64,000 bases of DNA from Methanothermobacter sp. K4 (GCF_022014235.1 NZ_JAKLTD010000003.1:20685-84684); one strand, 5' to 3'. Shown: positions 8,890-18,828, counted from the first letter of the stretch. Numbers and translations: made by a program. The notes: a model not told the origin generated them from the sequence alone.

Positions 8890-9654
8890 ATGAAGATCAA
8901 GGTTTATTCCCTAGAAGGTGAAGCCATAGATGAAATGGAACTTCCTGAAATTTTCAATGAGGAGTTCAGGCCCGATGTGATAAAGAGGGCTGTTCTATCA
9001 GCACAGACCGCGAGGGTACAGCCATGGGGTCCCGACCCGATGGCGGGTAAAAGGACATCTGCCAAGTCCTATGGTGCCGGGCGCGGTGTTGCAATGGTTC
9101 CACGCATAAAGAATGGTTCAAGGGCAGCATTTGTCCCCCAGGCAGTTGGCGGTAGAAGGGCCCACCCACCGAGGCCACAGAAGAACTACCATGAGAGGAT
9201 AAACAGAAAGGAAAGGAGACTCGCAATAAGGTCAGCTGTTGCAGCAACAGCCAGAAGGGACCTTGTGGAGTCAAGGGGTCACAGGATAGAGAATGTGCCC
9301 CAGGTGCCCCTGGTGGTTGACGATGAACTCTCCAGAATCAAAAGGACAGCGGATACAAGGGAAGTCTTCAGGAAACTCGGAATCATGGACGACATCGTGA
9401 GGGCAAAGGAAGGTAAAAAGATAAGAGCTGGGAAGGGAAAGATGAGGGGAAGGAAGTACAGGACTCCCAGAGGCCCACTCATAGTCGTGGGTGAGGATAA
9501 GGGCATCACACTGGGCGCAAGAAACCACCCTGGTGTGGACGTTGTTACAGTCGAAAACCTCAACGCGGAGCTCCTGGCACCTGGAACCCACCCTGGAAGA
9601 CTGACTGTCTTTACAAGATCAGCAATAGAAAAACTTGAGGGACTCTTTCAGTAA
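8890..9654 (+). CDS. rpl4: 50S ribosomal protein L4
   Basis: A 254-aa archaeal/eukaryal L4. The long basic loop that lines the exit tunnel is visible around residues 45-90 ([33 protein letters not shown]). It starts at ATG 8890 with GAGTGGTTCAAA upstream and is 12 nt from the end of L3. No unusual features. Confidence 0.97.
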   Translation: MKIKVYSLEGEAIDEMELPEIFNEEFRPDVIKRAVLSAQTARVQPWGPDPMAGKRTSAKSYGAGRGVAMVPRIKNGSRAAFVPQAVGGRRAHPPRPQKNYHERINRKERRLAIRSAVAATARRDLVESRGHRIENVPQVPLVVDDELSRIKRTADTREVFRKLGIMDDIVRAKEGKKIRAGKGKMRGRKYRTPRGPLIVVGEDKGITLGARNHPGVDVVTVENLNAELLAPGTHPGRLTVFTRSAIEKLEGLFQ

Positions 9655-9675
9655 AAATTAGGTGACGGTGTAATT

Positions 9676-9936
9676 ATGGATCCATATGCTGTTATCATGA
9701 AACCACATGTCACAGAAAAGAGCATGAACCTTATAGATCAGAACAACGAGCTGGCATTTGTGGTTATGAGAAAAAGCACAAAAAAGGATGTTAGAAGGGC
9801 ATTCGAGGAACTCTTCGCAGTTAAGGTGGAGAGGGTTAACACACAGGTAACCCCAAGGGGCCAGAAGATTGCCTACATAAAACTGGCAAAGGAACACAGT
9901 GCAGAGGATATAGCTGTTAAACTGGGAGTATTCTAA
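9676..9936 (+). CDS. rpl23: 50S ribosomal protein L23
   Basis: At 86 aa it contains the family motifs VTEKSMNL near the N-terminus and VNTQVTPRGQKIAYIKL near the end. L23 binds 23S rRNA at the tunnel exit and docks the signal recognition particle and translocon. Preceded by AGGTGACGGTG. Confidence 0.97.
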   Translation: MDPYAVIMKPHVTEKSMNLIDQNNELAFVVMRKSTKKDVRRAFEELFAVKVERVNTQVTPRGQKIAYIKLAKEHSAEDIAVKLGVF

Positions 9937-9957
9937 AATAATGAGGAGGATATTCAG

Positions 9958-10683
9958 ATGGGAAAAAGGTTAATATCACAGAGGAGAGGAAGGGGAACTC
10001 CCACTTACAGAAGCGCATCCCACCGCTTCAAGGGCAAAATAAAATACCGTGCATACGACTCCCTTGAAAGCGATGGATGTCTCAGGGGAAAGGTCGTTGA
10101 CATAATGCATGACCCTGGAAGGACAGCCCCCGTGGCCCTTGTGAAATTTGAAAACGGTGAGAAGAACCTCATCCTCGCACCTGAGGCTTTAATGCTTGAT
10201 GAAGAGATTGAGTGCGGGGCAAAGGCAAAGGTCAAACCTGGAAACTCACTTCCACTCAGTGAAATTCCAGAGGGGACACCCATATACAACATTGAAAACA
10301 GACCTGGAGACGGAGGCAAACTGGTGAGGTCCTCCGGTACCTACGCTTCTCTAATCACCCATGATGCTGACAAGGCGGTTATTGAACTCCCATCAGGTGA
10401 ACTCAAGGCACTCAACCCACAGTGCCGGGCAACCGTCGGTGTCGTTGCTGGAGGAGGAAGAAGGGAGAAACCATTCCTCAAGGCAGGTAAGAAGTACCAT
10501 GCCCTCAGGGCCAAGGGTAAGAAGTCAGTTACAGTCAGGGGTGTTGCCATGAACGCAGTCGACCACCCACATGGTGGTGGAAACAGACAGCACCCAGGTA
10601 GGCCAACAACTGTCTCAAGGCATGCTCCTCCAGGAAGGAAGGTTGGTTCAATAGCTGCCAGAAGAACAGGGAAAAGGAGATAA
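9958..10683 (+). CDS. rpl2: 50S ribosomal protein L2
   Basis: At 241 aa it shows the L2 signature [11 protein letters not shown] near residue 196, with the conserved histidine near the peptidyl transferase centre. The basic N-terminus [14 protein letters not shown] is also typical. Start follows GAGGAGGATATTCAG. Confidence 0.98.
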   Translation: MGKRLISQRRGRGTPTYRSASHRFKGKIKYRAYDSLESDGCLRGKVVDIMHDPGRTAPVALVKFENGEKNLILAPEALMLDEEIECGAKAKVKPGNSLPLSEIPEGTPIYNIENRPGDGGKLVRSSGTYASLITHDADKAVIELPSGELKALNPQCRATVGVVAGGGRREKPFLKAGKKYHALRAKGKKSVTVRGVAMNAVDHPHGGGNRQHPGRPTTVSRHAPPGRKVGSIAARRTGKRR

Positions 10684-10700
10684 AAGAAGGAGGTGACCTA

Positions 10701-11111
10701 TTGGCACGTAAAGAATTTAGGTATCGCGGCTACACCTTGGAAGAACTGCAGGAGATGCCACTTGACGATGTAATCAAGTTGTTCCCATCAAGGCAGAGAA
10801 GATCCCTCAAGAGGGGATTCCTACCAAGGCAGAAGAAGGTACTTGAGAAGATAAGGAAGATAAAAAAAGAGGGAAAGACTGAGGGAAGACCACCGGTCAT
10901 CAGGACACACTGCAGGGACATGATAGTGTTGCCTGAGATGGTTGGGATGACCTTCGGCATCCACAATGGAAACGAATTTGTGGAGGTCACAATCCAGCCA
11001 GAAATGATCGGCTGCTACTTCGGTGAATTTGCACCTACAAGGAAGAAGGTTGAGCACGGAGATCCCGGTATGGGAGCTACAAGATCCTCAATGTTCGTGC
11101 CTCTTAAATAA
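10701..11111 (+). CDS. rps19: 30S ribosomal protein S19
   Basis: A TTG start at 10701 is set by the strong AAGGAGGTGACC just upstream; no ATG fits. The 136-aa product carries [14 protein letters not shown] and [10 protein letters not shown], diagnostic of archaeal/eukaryal S19 (S15 in eukaryotes). It sits in the small-subunit head and pairs with S13. Confidence 0.97.
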   Translation: MARKEFRYRGYTLEELQEMPLDDVIKLFPSRQRRSLKRGFLPRQKKVLEKIRKIKKEGKTEGRPPVIRTHCRDMIVLPEMVGMTFGIHNGNEFVEVTIQPEMIGCYFGEFAPTRKKVEHGDPGMGATRSSMFVPLK

Positions 11112-11123
11112 GGAGACTAGACA

Positions 11124-11585
11124 ATGGCTAAGGTTAAATACGCTTATAAAGAGGAAGACAGGTCAAGAACAGCCAGGGCTTCAGCGACTCACCTCAAGAT
11201 TTCACCAAAGCACGCTATGGAGATATGCAGGGAGATCCAGGGAATGGAACTCGAGAAGGCCAAGAGATACCTTGAAGAGGTTATCAGGATGGAGAGGCCG
11301 GTGGCATTCAAGAGATACAACCGGAAGGTCGGCCACAGGAGGGGCCTCAGCGGATGGGCCAGCGGCCGGTACCCTGTTAAGGCAGCAGGTCAGATACTGA
11401 AGGTCCTTGAAAATGCCGAGGCCAATGCAGAGTACAAGGGACTCGACACCGAGAAACTCAGGATAGTCCACATATCCAGCCACCGCGGGCCAGTTATAAG
11501 GGGCTGGATTCCAAGGGCCTTTGGAAGGGCTACACCATTCAACACACCAACAACACACGTTCAGATAGTTCTGGGGGAGGCATAG
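11124..11585 (+). CDS. rpl22: 50S ribosomal protein L22
   Basis: At 153 aa it matches archaeal L22. MAKVKYAYK opens the protein, and the extended beta-hairpin that lines the exit tunnel falls around [20 protein letters not shown] near residues 112-132. It ends 3 nt before the S3 start. Confidence 0.97.
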   Translation: MAKVKYAYKEEDRSRTARASATHLKISPKHAMEICREIQGMELEKAKRYLEEVIRMERPVAFKRYNRKVGHRRGLSGWASGRYPVKAAGQILKVLENAEANAEYKGLDTEKLRIVHISSHRGPVIRGWIPRAFGRATPFNTPTTHVQIVLGEA

Positions 11586-11588
11586 ATT

Positions 11589-12398
11589 TTGATAGAGAAA
11601 GATTTTGTCGTTGAAGGGCTCAGAAGGACAAGGATAGACGAATACCTTGAAAAGGAACTTGAAAGGGCAGGCTACGGTGGCATGGATGTTCAGGTCACCC
11701 CTATGGGTACCATGGTTGTCGTCTACGCTGAAAGGCCGGGTATGGTAATTGGACGTGGCGGTAAGACGGTGAGGGCCATTACCCAGAAACTCAAAAGCAA
11801 GTTCAACCTTGAAAACCCCCGGGTTGAGGTCAAGGAGGTTGATGTGCCTGAACTCAACCCCCGCATAATGGCCCACAAGATAGCTGCCATGCTGCAGAGG
11901 GGCATGCACTTCAGGAGGGTTGCATACACCACAATGAGGAGGATCATGGCTGCAGGTGCCCAGGGTGTTGAGGTTACCATTTCAGGTAAGATAAGGGGTG
12001 CCCGTTCAGCCACAGCCAAATTCACAGACGGCTACATAAAGAAGTGCGGCGAACCCTCAACCAAACACGTTAAGGAAGGATTCGCAACAGTGCAGCTGAA
12101 ACCAGGTGTTCTAGGGGTATACGTCCGCATAATGCCTCCTGAGGTTGTACTTCCAGACAAGGTTGAAATAGAGGCTCCTAAAATAACTGAAACTCCCTCA
12201 GAAGAACCTGCAGAACAGGTTGAAGCCGTTGAGGAGATCGAGGATCTCGAGGAGATAGAGGAGATCGAGGATCTCGAAGAGATAGAGGATCTCGAGGAGA
12301 TTGAGGATCTTGAAGAGGTCGAGGATCTCGAGGAAGACCTTGAATTAGTGGAAGAAACAGGGAAAGAGGACACAGATGGTGAAGAATCTGAAAAGTAA
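11589..12398 (+). CDS. rps3: 30S ribosomal protein S3 with acidic C-terminal repeat tail
   Basis: A TTG start at 11589 lies 3 nt after rpl22. The KH domain with VIGRGGKTVRAI near residue 53 and the C-terminal S3 domain with GARSATAKFTDGYIKKCG are clear. After about residue 208 the chain becomes a low-complexity acidic tail with the pentad-like unit EEIEDL repeated six or so times. The tail makes the protein longer than most S3 proteins. Its DNA (12223-12340) is itself repetitive, suggesting growth by slippage. Confidence 0.97.
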   Translation: MIEKDFVVEGLRRTRIDEYLEKELERAGYGGMDVQVTPMGTMVVVYAERPGMVIGRGGKTVRAITQKLKSKFNLENPRVEVKEVDVPELNPRIMAHKIAAMLQRGMHFRRVAYTTMRRIMAAGAQGVEVTISGKIRGARSATAKFTDGYIKKCGEPSTKHVKEGFATVQLKPGVLGVYVRIMPPEVVLPDKVEIEAPKITETPSEEPAEQVEAVEEIEDLEEIEEIEDLEEIEDLEEIEDLEEVEDLEEDLELVEETGKEDTDGEESEK

Positions 12399-12408
12399 TA
12401 TATATGGA
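12396..12408 (+). promoter_or_regulatory. Possible internal TATA box before rpl29
   Basis: AGTAATATATATGG overlaps the rps3 stop and lies about 45 nt upstream of the rpl29 start. It would allow the downstream part of the cluster to be transcribed separately. Sequence-only suggestion. Confidence 0.35.
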
Positions 12409-12444
12409 CAGATTCATATCAGTGAATAATAGAAAGGGATTGAA

Positions 12445-12639
12445 ATGGCGATACTTAGGAGCGAAGAGATAAGGGAAATGGATAGGGAGGAACTCCAGAA
12501 AAAGCTGGATGAACTCAAGGCAGAATACGCCAGATACATTTCCAAGAGCGCTGCTGCCGGGATCCATGAAAACCCTGGCAAGATGAGGGAAATCCGAAGA
12601 ACAATAGCCCGTGTTCTCACCATCATGAATGAAAAATAG
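12445..12639 (+). CDS. rpl29: 50S ribosomal protein L29
   Basis: A 64-aa two-helix protein beginning MAILRSEEIREM, with the family motif ENPGKMREIRRTIARVLT near the C-terminus. L29 sits beside L23 at the tunnel exit. GGGATTGAA precedes the start. Confidence 0.95.
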   Translation: MAILRSEEIREMDREELQKKLDELKAEYARYISKSAAAGIHENPGKMREIRRTIARVLTIMNEK

Positions 12640-12651
12640 AAGGAGAAATAA

Positions 12652-12957
12652 ATGAAAATCTGCGATGTTTGCGGTCTTCCGGAGGAACTTTGCGTCTGTG
12701 AGGAAATAGCACGCGAAGTTCAGACATTAAAGGTATACACAGTGAGGCGAAGATTCGGTAAAGTGATGACCATCATAGAGGGCATCGATGAACACGATAT
12801 AGACATAAAGGAGCTCACAAAGATACTGAAGGCAAGATGTGCCTGTGGAGGTACTGCCAAGAAAGGCCAGATAGAACTTCAGGGGGACCATAAGAAGAGG
12901 GTCAAGGAAGTTCTAGCGGATATGGGCTTTTCATCAGACACGATAGAGATAAGGTAG
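12652..12957 (+). CDS. Translation initiation factor aIF1 (SUI1/YciH)
   Basis: At 101 aa this is the SUI1-fold factor that monitors start-codon pairing on the small subunit. An N-terminal zinc-binding segment, CDVCGLPEELCVCEE (Cys at about 4, 7, 13 and 15), precedes the SUI1 domain with VRRRFGKVMTIIEGID and CACGGTAKKGQIELQGDH. Location between rpl29 and the RNase P gene is the standard euryarchaeal order. Confidence 0.95.
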   Translation: MKICDVCGLPEELCVCEEIAREVQTLKVYTVRRRFGKVMTIIEGIDEHDIDIKELTKILKARCACGGTAKKGQIELQGDHKKRVKEVLADMGFSSDTIEIR

Positions 12958-12966
12958 GGGTTTGTA

Positions 12967-13248
12967 TTGATAACCCCCCGTAACATTTTCAGACATGAGC
13001 TTATTGGCCTTTCTGTGAGAATAGCCAGGAGTGTTCACAGGGACATTCAGGGAATATCGGGAAGAGTCATGGATGAAACCAGGAACACCCTTAAAATTGA
13101 ACTGGAGGATGGCAGGGAGATAACGGTTCCAAAGGGAATAGCCGTCTTCCATTTCAGAACACCAGAGGGTGAAGTGGTTGAGATTGATGGTGGAGCTCTG
13201 GTAGCTCGTCCTGAGGAGAGAATAAAGAAGAAATTTAGAAAACCATAG
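12967..13248 (+). CDS. rnp1: RNase P protein component 1 (Rpp29/Pop4)
   Basis: TTG start at 12967. The 93-aa product has the Rpp29 motifs [10 protein letters not shown] and [17 protein letters not shown], and an Sm-like barrel. It binds the specificity domain of RNase P RNA with Rpp21 and helps 5' tRNA maturation. Its place between aIF1 and S17 is conserved in euryarchaea. Confidence 0.93.
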
Positions 13249-13258
13249 TGGTGATAGA

Positions 13259-13579
13259 ATGGTCGGCATTGATGTTCCAGAACCTAAATCTAAATGTAGT
13301 GATCCTAACTGTCCTTTCCACGGGGACCTCCCATTGAGGGGTCAGATACTGGAAGGAACTGTCGTCAGTGATAAGGCAGAAAGGACAGTAACCGTTGAAA
13401 GGAGTTTCTACAAATTTATACGCAAATATGAGAGATACGAAAAGAGAAAATCCAAGATAAAGGCTCACAAACCTGACTGCATAGATGTCAGGGTAGGGGA
13501 CACAGTGAAAATTGCTGAATGCAGACCCCTCAGCAAGACTAAGAACTTTGTAGTGGTCGAGGTGAAGGGGGAAGAGTAA
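13259..13579 (+). CDS. rps17: 30S ribosomal protein S17
   Basis: A 106-aa archaeal S17 with an N-terminal extension containing [10 protein letters not shown] and the OB-fold motif [17 protein letters not shown]. It binds 16S rRNA early in assembly. It ends one base before rpl14. Confidence 0.96.
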
Positions 13580-13580
13580 G

Positions 13581-13979
13581 ATGAAGGCAATAGCATCCAA
13601 GGTTACAAGGGCTTTACCGGTAGGGGCCAGACTCCAGTGTGTTGACAACACAGGCGCAAGGGAAGTTGAGATAATCTCTGTCAGGGGATACAAGGGTGTC
13701 CGCAGGAGACTCGCAGCAGCCGGTGTTGGCGACATGGTGGTGGTCTCTGTGAAGAAGGGAACAGTGGACATGAGGAGGGAAGTCCTCAACGCTGTTGTTG
13801 TGAGACAGAAAAAGGAATACAGAAGACCTGACGGATTGAGGGTGAAATTCGAGGATAACGCTGCAGTTATAGTGAGCCCAGAGGGAGTCCTCAAGGGTTC
13901 AGAGATAAGGGGTCCTGTTGCAAAGGAAGCAGCTGACAGATGGCCCAGTGTGGGAAGTGCAGCCAGCATAATAGTATAG
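13581..13979 (+). CDS. rpl14: 50S ribosomal protein L14
   Basis: At 132 aa it carries the L14 signature [14 protein letters not shown] and [16 protein letters not shown], and ends in GSAASIIV. L14 lies at the subunit interface near the factor-binding site. GGTGAAGGGGGAAGAGTAAG upstream overlaps the end of rps17. Confidence 0.97.
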   Translation: MKAIASKVTRALPVGARLQCVDNTGAREVEIISVRGYKGVRRRLAAAGVGDMVVVSVKKGTVDMRREVLNAVVVRQKKEYRRPDGLRVKFEDNAAVIVSPEGVLKGSEIRGPVAKEAADRWPSVGSAASIIV

Positions 13980-13988
13980 GGTGATAGA

Positions 13989-14342
13989 ATGTCAAAACAA
14001 CCCAGAAAGCAGAGGAAATACATTTATGAAGCACCATTACACGCTCGTCGCAAAATGATGAGCGCATCTCTAAGCAGGGAACTCAGGGAGGAGTACGGTA
14101 GAAGGTCCCTGCCAGTGAGGAAGGGAGATAAGGTTGAGGTTCTCCGTGGTGACTTCAAGGGACACGAGGGTAAGGTTGAGAAGGTGGACCTCAAGAGGTA
14201 CAGGGTCTACGTTGAGGGCGCCACAATACAGAAGGTGGACGGGACCTCAGTTTACTTCCCGATACACCCATCAAACCTCAGAATAATTGACCTCAACCTT
14301 GACGATGAGAAGAGAATGAAAATATTAGAACGGAAGGGATAA
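13989..14342 (+). CDS. rpl24: 50S ribosomal protein L24
   Basis: A 117-aa KOW-domain protein with [21 protein letters not shown] around residues 43-63. It is an assembly initiator that binds the 5' domain of 23S rRNA. Preceded by GGGTGATAGA. Confidence 0.97.
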   Translation: MSKQPRKQRKYIYEAPLHARRKMMSASLSRELREEYGRRSLPVRKGDKVEVLRGDFKGHEGKVEKVDLKRYRVYVEGATIQKVDGTSVYFPIHPSNLRIIDLNLDDEKRMKILERKG

Positions 14343-14344
14343 AA

Positions 14345-15073
14345 ATGGCGATAATGGCATCAAGAAAGCACCTTAAACGTTTCAGATCACCAAGTCACTG
14401 GCCCATTCATCCCAAGGAATACAAATGGACCGTGAAGCCATCCCCAGGTCCCCATGCAATTGAGGCATCATTGCCGCTGATGATCATTGTGAGGGACATC
14501 CTTGGGGTTGCAGACAATGCAAGGGAAGCCAGGAAGATCATAAACAGCGGTGAGGTCCTGGTGGACGGAAGGCCAAGGAAGAACTACAAATTCCCTGTTG
14601 GGTTCATGGATGTTGTGAGCATACCCCGCACAGGTGAGGTCTACAGGGTTCTTCCTGATGAAAGGGGAAGGCTGGTCCTACACCCCATTGGTGAGGAGAA
14701 CGCGGGCTTCAAGCTCTGCAAGATAGTTAACAAGACAACCATCAGGGGCGGGAAAACCCAGCTCAACCTCCACGACGGTCGCAACTACCTCTCAGAGGAT
14801 GAGTTCCGCGTGGGGGATGTTGTGAAGCTGGCGGTGCCTGAACAGGAAATCCTTGAGAGGATACCCTTTGAGAAGGACAGCCTTGGTCTTGTAACAGGGG
14901 GCCGCCACACAGGTGAAATTGGAAGAATCAAGAAGATAAACATAACAAGGTCATCAATGCCAAACACAGCGGTCATTGAGACCGAAGCAGGGAAGACATT
15001 CCTCACACTCAAGGATTACGTGTTTGTCATTGGAAAGGACGAGTCAGTGATCTCACTTCCAGGAGGTAAATAG
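14345..15073 (+). CDS. rps4e: 30S ribosomal protein S4e
   Basis: An archaeal/eukaryal-only protein of 242 aa. An N-terminal region RKHLKRFRSPSHWPIHPK, an S4-type RNA-binding segment (INSGEVLVDGRPRKNYKFPVG), and a KOW segment LVTGGRHTGEIGRI are visible. Its last base abuts the rpl5 start. Confidence 0.97.
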   Translation: MAIMASRKHLKRFRSPSHWPIHPKEYKWTVKPSPGPHAIEASLPLMIIVRDILGVADNAREARKIINSGEVLVDGRPRKNYKFPVGFMDVVSIPRTGEVYRVLPDERGRLVLHPIGEENAGFKLCKIVNKTTIRGGKTQLNLHDGRNYLSEDEFRVGDVVKLAVPEQEILERIPFEKDSLGLVTGGRHTGEIGRIKKINITRSSMPNTAVIETEAGKTFLTLKDYVFVIGKDESVISLPGGK

Positions 15074-15580
15074 ATGAACCCCATGGAGGAGGTAAGGATA
15101 TTCAAGGTCACCCTTAACATAGGTGTCGGCGAAGGGGGTGAAAGGCTTGCAAGGGCTGAAAGGCTTCTTGAGGAGATGACAGGCCAGAAGCCTGTGAGGA
15201 CCCACTCAAAGGTCACAAACCCTGAGTTCGGTATAAGGAAGAAGCAGCCCATCGCATGCAAGGTCACCCTTCGCGGTGAAAGGGCCGAGAAGGTACTCAG
15301 AATGTTCCTTGAGGGAATAGGGAACAGGTTGAAGGCCAGCCAGTTTGATGAGTACGGTAATGTTTCAATGGGTATCGAGGAACACATCGACATACCTGGA
15401 ATGAAGTACGACCCTGAGATAGGGATATTCGGTATGAACCTTTCTGTAACCTTTGAGAAGCCAGGTCACAGGATAAGCAGACGAAGGATACAGCGTAAAA
15501 AGGTTCCTGAAAAGCACAGGGTCAGCCGTGAAGAGGCAATTGACTTCATGAAGGAAGAATTCCAGGTTAAAATAGTCTGA
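15074..15580 (+). CDS. rpl5: 50S ribosomal protein L5
   Basis: At 168 aa it contains [12 protein letters not shown] and [20 protein letters not shown], the family signature, and binds 5S rRNA with L18. An AGGAGGTAAATAG site, located in the end of rps4e, sets the ATG at 15074. Confidence 0.97.
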   Translation: MNPMEEVRIFKVTLNIGVGEGGERLARAERLLEEMTGQKPVRTHSKVTNPEFGIRKKQPIACKVTLRGERAEKVLRMFLEGIGNRLKASQFDEYGNVSMGIEEHIDIPGMKYDPEIGIFGMNLSVTFEKPGHRISRRRIQRKKVPEKHRVSREEAIDFMKEEFQVKIV

Positions 15581-15591
15581 AGGTGATTGTT

Positions 15592-15735
15592 TTGCCAAGG
15601 AAATATGGAAAGGCATCAAGGAAATGCTCAAGATGCGGGGATCACTCTGCCCTGGTCAGAAGATATGGATTAATGCTCTGCAGGCAGTGCTTCAGGGAAC
15701 TCGCACCTAAAATCGGGTTTAAAAAGTACAACTGA
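15592..15735 (+). CDS. rps14: 30S ribosomal protein S14, zinc-binding form
   Basis: A 47-aa gene read from TTG at 15592, 5 nt after AAGGTGAT. The product begins [12 protein letters not shown] and has two CxxC pairs (Cys 12, 15, 30, 33), the zinc ribbon of the type-Z S14 protein (S29 in eukaryotes). It sits between L5 and S8, the expected place. Confidence 0.95.
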   Translation: MPRKYGKASRKCSRCGDHSALVRRYGLMLCRQCFRELAPKIGFKKYN

Positions 15736-15749
15736 AAGAGGTGTTTACT

Positions 15750-16142
15750 GTGACTCTTATGGATCCTCTCGCAAACGCCCTGACCAACATAAGAAACAAT
15801 GAGATAAGGGGTAATGTCAAGTGCAGGATAACCCCTGCATCAAAGCTCATAGGGCGCGTGCTGAGAACAATGCAGAAGGAAGGCTACATCGGGGAATTCG
15901 AATACGTTGACGACGGCAGGGCCGGAAAATTCATCGTTGAACTTGAGGGAAACATAAACCAGTGTGGGGTTATAAAACCCAGACACGCTGTTAAGAAGGA
16001 CGAATTCGAAAAATTTGAGAAAAGATATCTGCCAGCTAAGAACTTCGGGATAATAATCGTATCAACCCCTGAGGGAATAATGACCCATAAAGAGGCCAAG
16101 GACAGGGGTATCGGCGGTAGACTGCTGGCTTACGTCTACTAG
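15750..16142 (+). CDS. rps8: 30S ribosomal protein S8
   Basis: The 130-aa product beginning [17 protein letters not shown] matches archaeal S8 N-termini. GTG 15750 is favoured over GTG 15741 because GAGGTG at 15738-15743 is correctly spaced from it and overlaps the earlier codon. S8 binds helix 21 of 16S rRNA. The C-terminal [10 protein letters not shown] is typical. Confidence 0.95.
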   Translation: MTLMDPLANALTNIRNNEIRGNVKCRITPASKLIGRVLRTMQKEGYIGEFEYVDDGRAGKFIVELEGNINQCGVIKPRHAVKKDEFEKFEKRYLPAKNFGIIIVSTPEGIMTHKEAKDRGIGGRLLAYVY

Positions 16143-16150
16143 GTGATAAC

Positions 16151-16684
16151 ATGGTTCTAGCAGCTATGATCCGGGAAGAAATACCCATCCCTGACGATGT
16201 TAACGTCACCATCGATGGTGAAGTTAAGGTTAAGGGTCCAAAGGGTGAACTCTCCCGAAAATTTAACCACTCAGAGATATCAATGGCCGTTGAAGACGAT
16301 AAGGTGGTCCTTGAGGTTAAATTCCCAAAGAAAAAGGACAAGGCAATGATAGGGACAGTTAAAGCCCATATAAACAACATGATAAGGGGCGTCACCGAGG
16401 GCTTCACCTACCGCATGAAGATAGTATACGCCCACTTTCCAATGAGTGTGAAGGTGGCAGGGGATAAGGTTCTAATAGAGAACTTCCTCGGGGAACGCCA
16501 CCCAAGGACCGCAAAGATAGTGGGAGATACAAAGGTCCAGGTCAAGGGCGACGAGGTTGAAGTAACAGGTATCAACAAGGAACACGTGGGACAGACAATG
16601 GCAAACCTTGAACAGGCCACCAGGATTAAGGGAAGGGACCCAAGGGTTTTCCAGGACGGCATATACCTTGTGAGCAAGGAGTAG
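16151..16684 (+). CDS. rpl6: 50S ribosomal protein L6
   Basis: At 177 aa it has the duplicated L6 fold. [16 protein letters not shown] opens the first half and [20 protein letters not shown] the second. It lies near the sarcin-ricin loop. Start after AGGTGATAAC. Confidence 0.97.
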   Translation: MVLAAMIREEIPIPDDVNVTIDGEVKVKGPKGELSRKFNHSEISMAVEDDKVVLEVKFPKKKDKAMIGTVKAHINNMIRGVTEGFTYRMKIVYAHFPMSVKVAGDKVLIENFLGERHPRTAKIVGDTKVQVKGDEVEVTGINKEHVGQTMANLEQATRIKGRDPRVFQDGIYLVSKE

Positions 16685-16697
16685 GGATGGTGATTCG

Positions 16698-17024
16698 ATG
16701 AGGAAAAAATTTAAACGACAGGAATACGCCCGATACAAAAAACTGGGGGAAAAATGGAGGAGGCCCAGGGGTAAAACAAGTAAAATGAGAAGATATGAAA
16801 AGGGCAAACCTGCAATGCCTGCAATTGGCTACAGGAAGCCAAGGGACCAGAGGGGTCTCCACCCATCAGGATATGAGGACATCCTTGTTTCCAGCATGAG
16901 GGAACTTGAGGATCTGGACCCTGAAAAACAGGCTGCAAGGATAGCATCAACTGTGGGGGCCAGGAAGAAGACACTCATGCTTGAAAAGGCAAGGGAACTT
17001 GGCATAAAAGTTCTGAATCCATAA
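16698..17024 (+). CDS. rpl32e: 50S ribosomal protein L32e
   Basis: A 108-aa archaeal/eukaryal L32e with [20 protein letters not shown] and [21 protein letters not shown], the family core. It lacks the long N-terminal extension seen in some archaea. The gap to rpl19e that follows is unusually long and structured. Confidence 0.95.
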   Translation: MRKKFKRQEYARYKKLGEKWRRPRGKTSKMRRYEKGKPAMPAIGYRKPRDQRGLHPSGYEDILVSSMRELEDLDPEKQAARIASTVGARKKTLMLEKARELGIKVLNP

Positions 17025-17030
17025 TATGGG

Positions 17031-17113
17031 GCTGGAAGGGGTCTTATTTTCCAGTCCAGGGAAAACACTTTAAGGGGATGCCCGAATTTTCGGGTCTATC
17101 AGCAAATTGCTGA
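17031..17113 (+). promoter_or_regulatory. Three consecutive hairpins in the rpl32e-rpl19e gap
   Basis: CTGGAA (17032-17037) pairs with TTCCAG (17049-17054); CCCGA (17081-17085) pairs with TCGGG (17090-17094), flanked by GAT and ATC; and TCAGC (17099-17103) pairs with GCTGA (17109-17113). The last ends 5 nt before the AAGGAGG of rpl19e. The 108-nt gap is the longest inside this part of the cluster and may act as an attenuator, processing or protein-binding site. Confidence 0.5.
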
Positions 17114-17132
17114 ACACAAGGAGGTTTCTTGA

Positions 17133-17579
17133 ATGAATCTTACTACTCAGAAAAGATTAGCTGCAGACATACTGAAAGTAGGGGTTAACAGGATATGGAT
17201 TGACCCTGAGAGGATTGACGAGGTTTCAAGGGCAATAACCAGGGACGGTGTAAAGCAGCTAATAAAGGACGGCGCAATAAAGGCTAAACCAAAAAAGGGC
17301 ATAAGCAGTTACAGGTCAAAAAAGATAGCCCAGCAGAAAAAGAAGGGAAGAAGAAGAGGACCTGGAAGCATAAAAGGTGCTAAGGGCGCCAGAAAACCAA
17401 GGAAAGAGGAATGGATGACCACGATAAGGGCTCTGAGGAAGGACCTCAGGGAGATGAGGGACAACCGGGAAATAAACAAGAGCACCTATCGTAAACTCTA
17501 CAAGATGGCAAAGGGCGGAGCCTTCAAGAGCAAATCTTACATGAAAACCTATGCCCGGGACCACGACATGCTCAGGTAG
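17133..17579 (+). CDS. rpl19e: 50S ribosomal protein L19e
   Basis: At 148 aa it starts MNLTTQKRLAADILKVG and contains RKGPGSIKGAKGAR-like basic sequence (GRRRGPGSIKGAKGAR), typical of archaeal/eukaryal L19e. Strong AAGGAGG before the ATG. It follows a hairpin-rich gap. Confidence 0.96.
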   Translation: MNLTTQKRLAADILKVGVNRIWIDPERIDEVSRAITRDGVKQLIKDGAIKAKPKKGISSYRSKKIAQQKKKGRRRGPGSIKGAKGARKPRKEEWMTTIRALRKDLREMRDNREINKSTYRKLYKMAKGGAFKSKSYMKTYARDHDMLR

Positions 17580-17590
17580 GAGGGATCTGA

Positions 17591-18169
17591 TTGGCACATG
17601 GACCAAGATACAAGATGGCATTTAGAAGACGAAGGGAAGGTAAAACTGATTACCGGGCCCGCTATAAGATGGTGGAAACAGGCAAATCCAGGCTTGTTGT
17701 CAGAATAACCACATATCATGTTATTGCACAGATAATCAACGTGGGAATGGATGGGGACGAAACACTGGTCTCAGCCCACTCAAAGCAGCTCCAGAAAATG
17801 GGATGGCTTGGAGGCACAAGCAATACAGCAGCAGCATACCTGACAGGATACCTCTGTGGTAAAAGGGCTCTGAAGGCAGGTATAGAGGAAGCTGTCCTTG
17901 ACATAGGACTCAGACCTGCCATAAGGGGTTCAAAGGTATTCGCAGCACTTAAAGGGGCTGTTGACGCAGGGCTCAAAGTACCACACGGTGAATCAGTACT
18001 TCCAGACGAATCAAGGATAAGGGGCGAACACATAAAGGAATATGCAGAATCCCTTGACGAGGAAGAACGCAAGAAGAGGTTTTCAAGGTACCTTGAGAGG
18101 GGTCTTTCCCCTGAGGACCTGCCTGAACACTTTGAAGAAATAAAAAACAGGATAGATGAAGAGGTATGA
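17591..18169 (+). CDS. rpl18: 50S ribosomal protein L18
   Basis: TTG start at 17591 after GGAGGGATCTGA. The 192-aa product carries [15 protein letters not shown], the archaeal/eukaryal L18 (L5 in eukaryotes) signature, and binds 5S rRNA. Its stop overlaps the rps5 start by 4 nt. Confidence 0.96.
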   Translation: MAHGPRYKMAFRRRREGKTDYRARYKMVETGKSRLVVRITTYHVIAQIINVGMDGDETLVSAHSKQLQKMGWLGGTSNTAAAYLTGYLCGKRALKAGIEEAVLDIGLRPAIRGSKVFAALKGAVDAGLKVPHGESVLPDESRIRGEHIKEYAESLDEEERKKRFSRYLERGLSPEDLPEHFEEIKNRIDEEV

Positions 18170-18816
18170 TTATGAACTTCAACATGGAGGAATGGGAGCC
18201 AAGGACCAACCTTGGACGCCTTGTGAAGGAGGGTGTCATAACAAGTATCGATGAGATCTTTGAAGAGGGACACCCAATAATGGAACTTGAGATAATCGAT
18301 GCACTGCTTCCTGACCTCGAGGAGGAGGTCATTGACGTTAACCTTGTCCAGAGGATGCACAAATCAGGAAGGAAGGTCAACTTCAGGGTCATAGTTGCAG
18401 TGGGAAACAAGGACGGATACGTTGGACTCGGACAGGGCAAGGCCAGAGAGGTTGGACCTGCAATCAGGAAGGCAGTTGACGATGCGAAATTCAACCTTAT
18501 AAAGGTCAGAAGAGGCTGCGGTGACTGGGGATGTGTCTGTGGAAGGGAACACACCGTACCCTTCAAGGTCTCAGGTAAGAGTGGAAGTGTCCGCGTAACC
18601 CTCATACCAGCACCGGGTGGTGTTGGACTTGCAATAGGTGATGTTGGCAAGACCATAATGAGGCTTGCAGGTATAGATGATGTCTGGTCACATACACGTG
18701 GACAGACACAGACCACAGTCAACTTTGCCAGGGCAACCTTCGATGCCCTCAAACAGCTTAGCAAGGTAAAGGCAAGCGAAAAGGACCTTAAAAACCTGGG
18801 TGTTTGCAGTACCTGA
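18166..18816 (+). CDS. rps5: 30S ribosomal protein S5
   Basis: The ATGA overlap with rpl18 indicates translational coupling; ATG 18172 is an alternative. The 216-aa protein has [19 protein letters not shown] and [18 protein letters not shown], the double-stranded RNA-binding and ribosomal S5 fold motifs. S5 takes part in mRNA entry and decoding fidelity. Confidence 0.96.
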   Translation: MIMNFNMEEWEPRTNLGRLVKEGVITSIDEIFEEGHPIMELEIIDALLPDLEEEVIDVNLVQRMHKSGRKVNFRVIVAVGNKDGYVGLGQGKAREVGPAIRKAVDDAKFNLIKVRRGCGDWGCVCGREHTVPFKVSGKSGSVRVTLIPAPGGVGLAIGDVGKTIMRLAGIDDVWSHTRGQTQTTVNFARATFDALKQLSKVKASEKDLKNLGVCST

Positions 18817-18828
18817 AGGTGATTCCAG

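Noticed and set aside
11202..11909. 235-aa minus-strand open frame over rpl22 and rps3
   Set aside because: Same reasoning; no start signal and no recognisable domain.
13235..14023. 262-aa minus-strand open frame over rps17 and rpl14
   Set aside because: Antisense shadow of highly conserved genes; composition reflects codon bias of the sense strand.
15741..15749. Upstream GTG as the rps8 start
   Set aside because: It overlaps the ribosome-binding site; GTG 15750 is correctly spaced and matches family N-termini.
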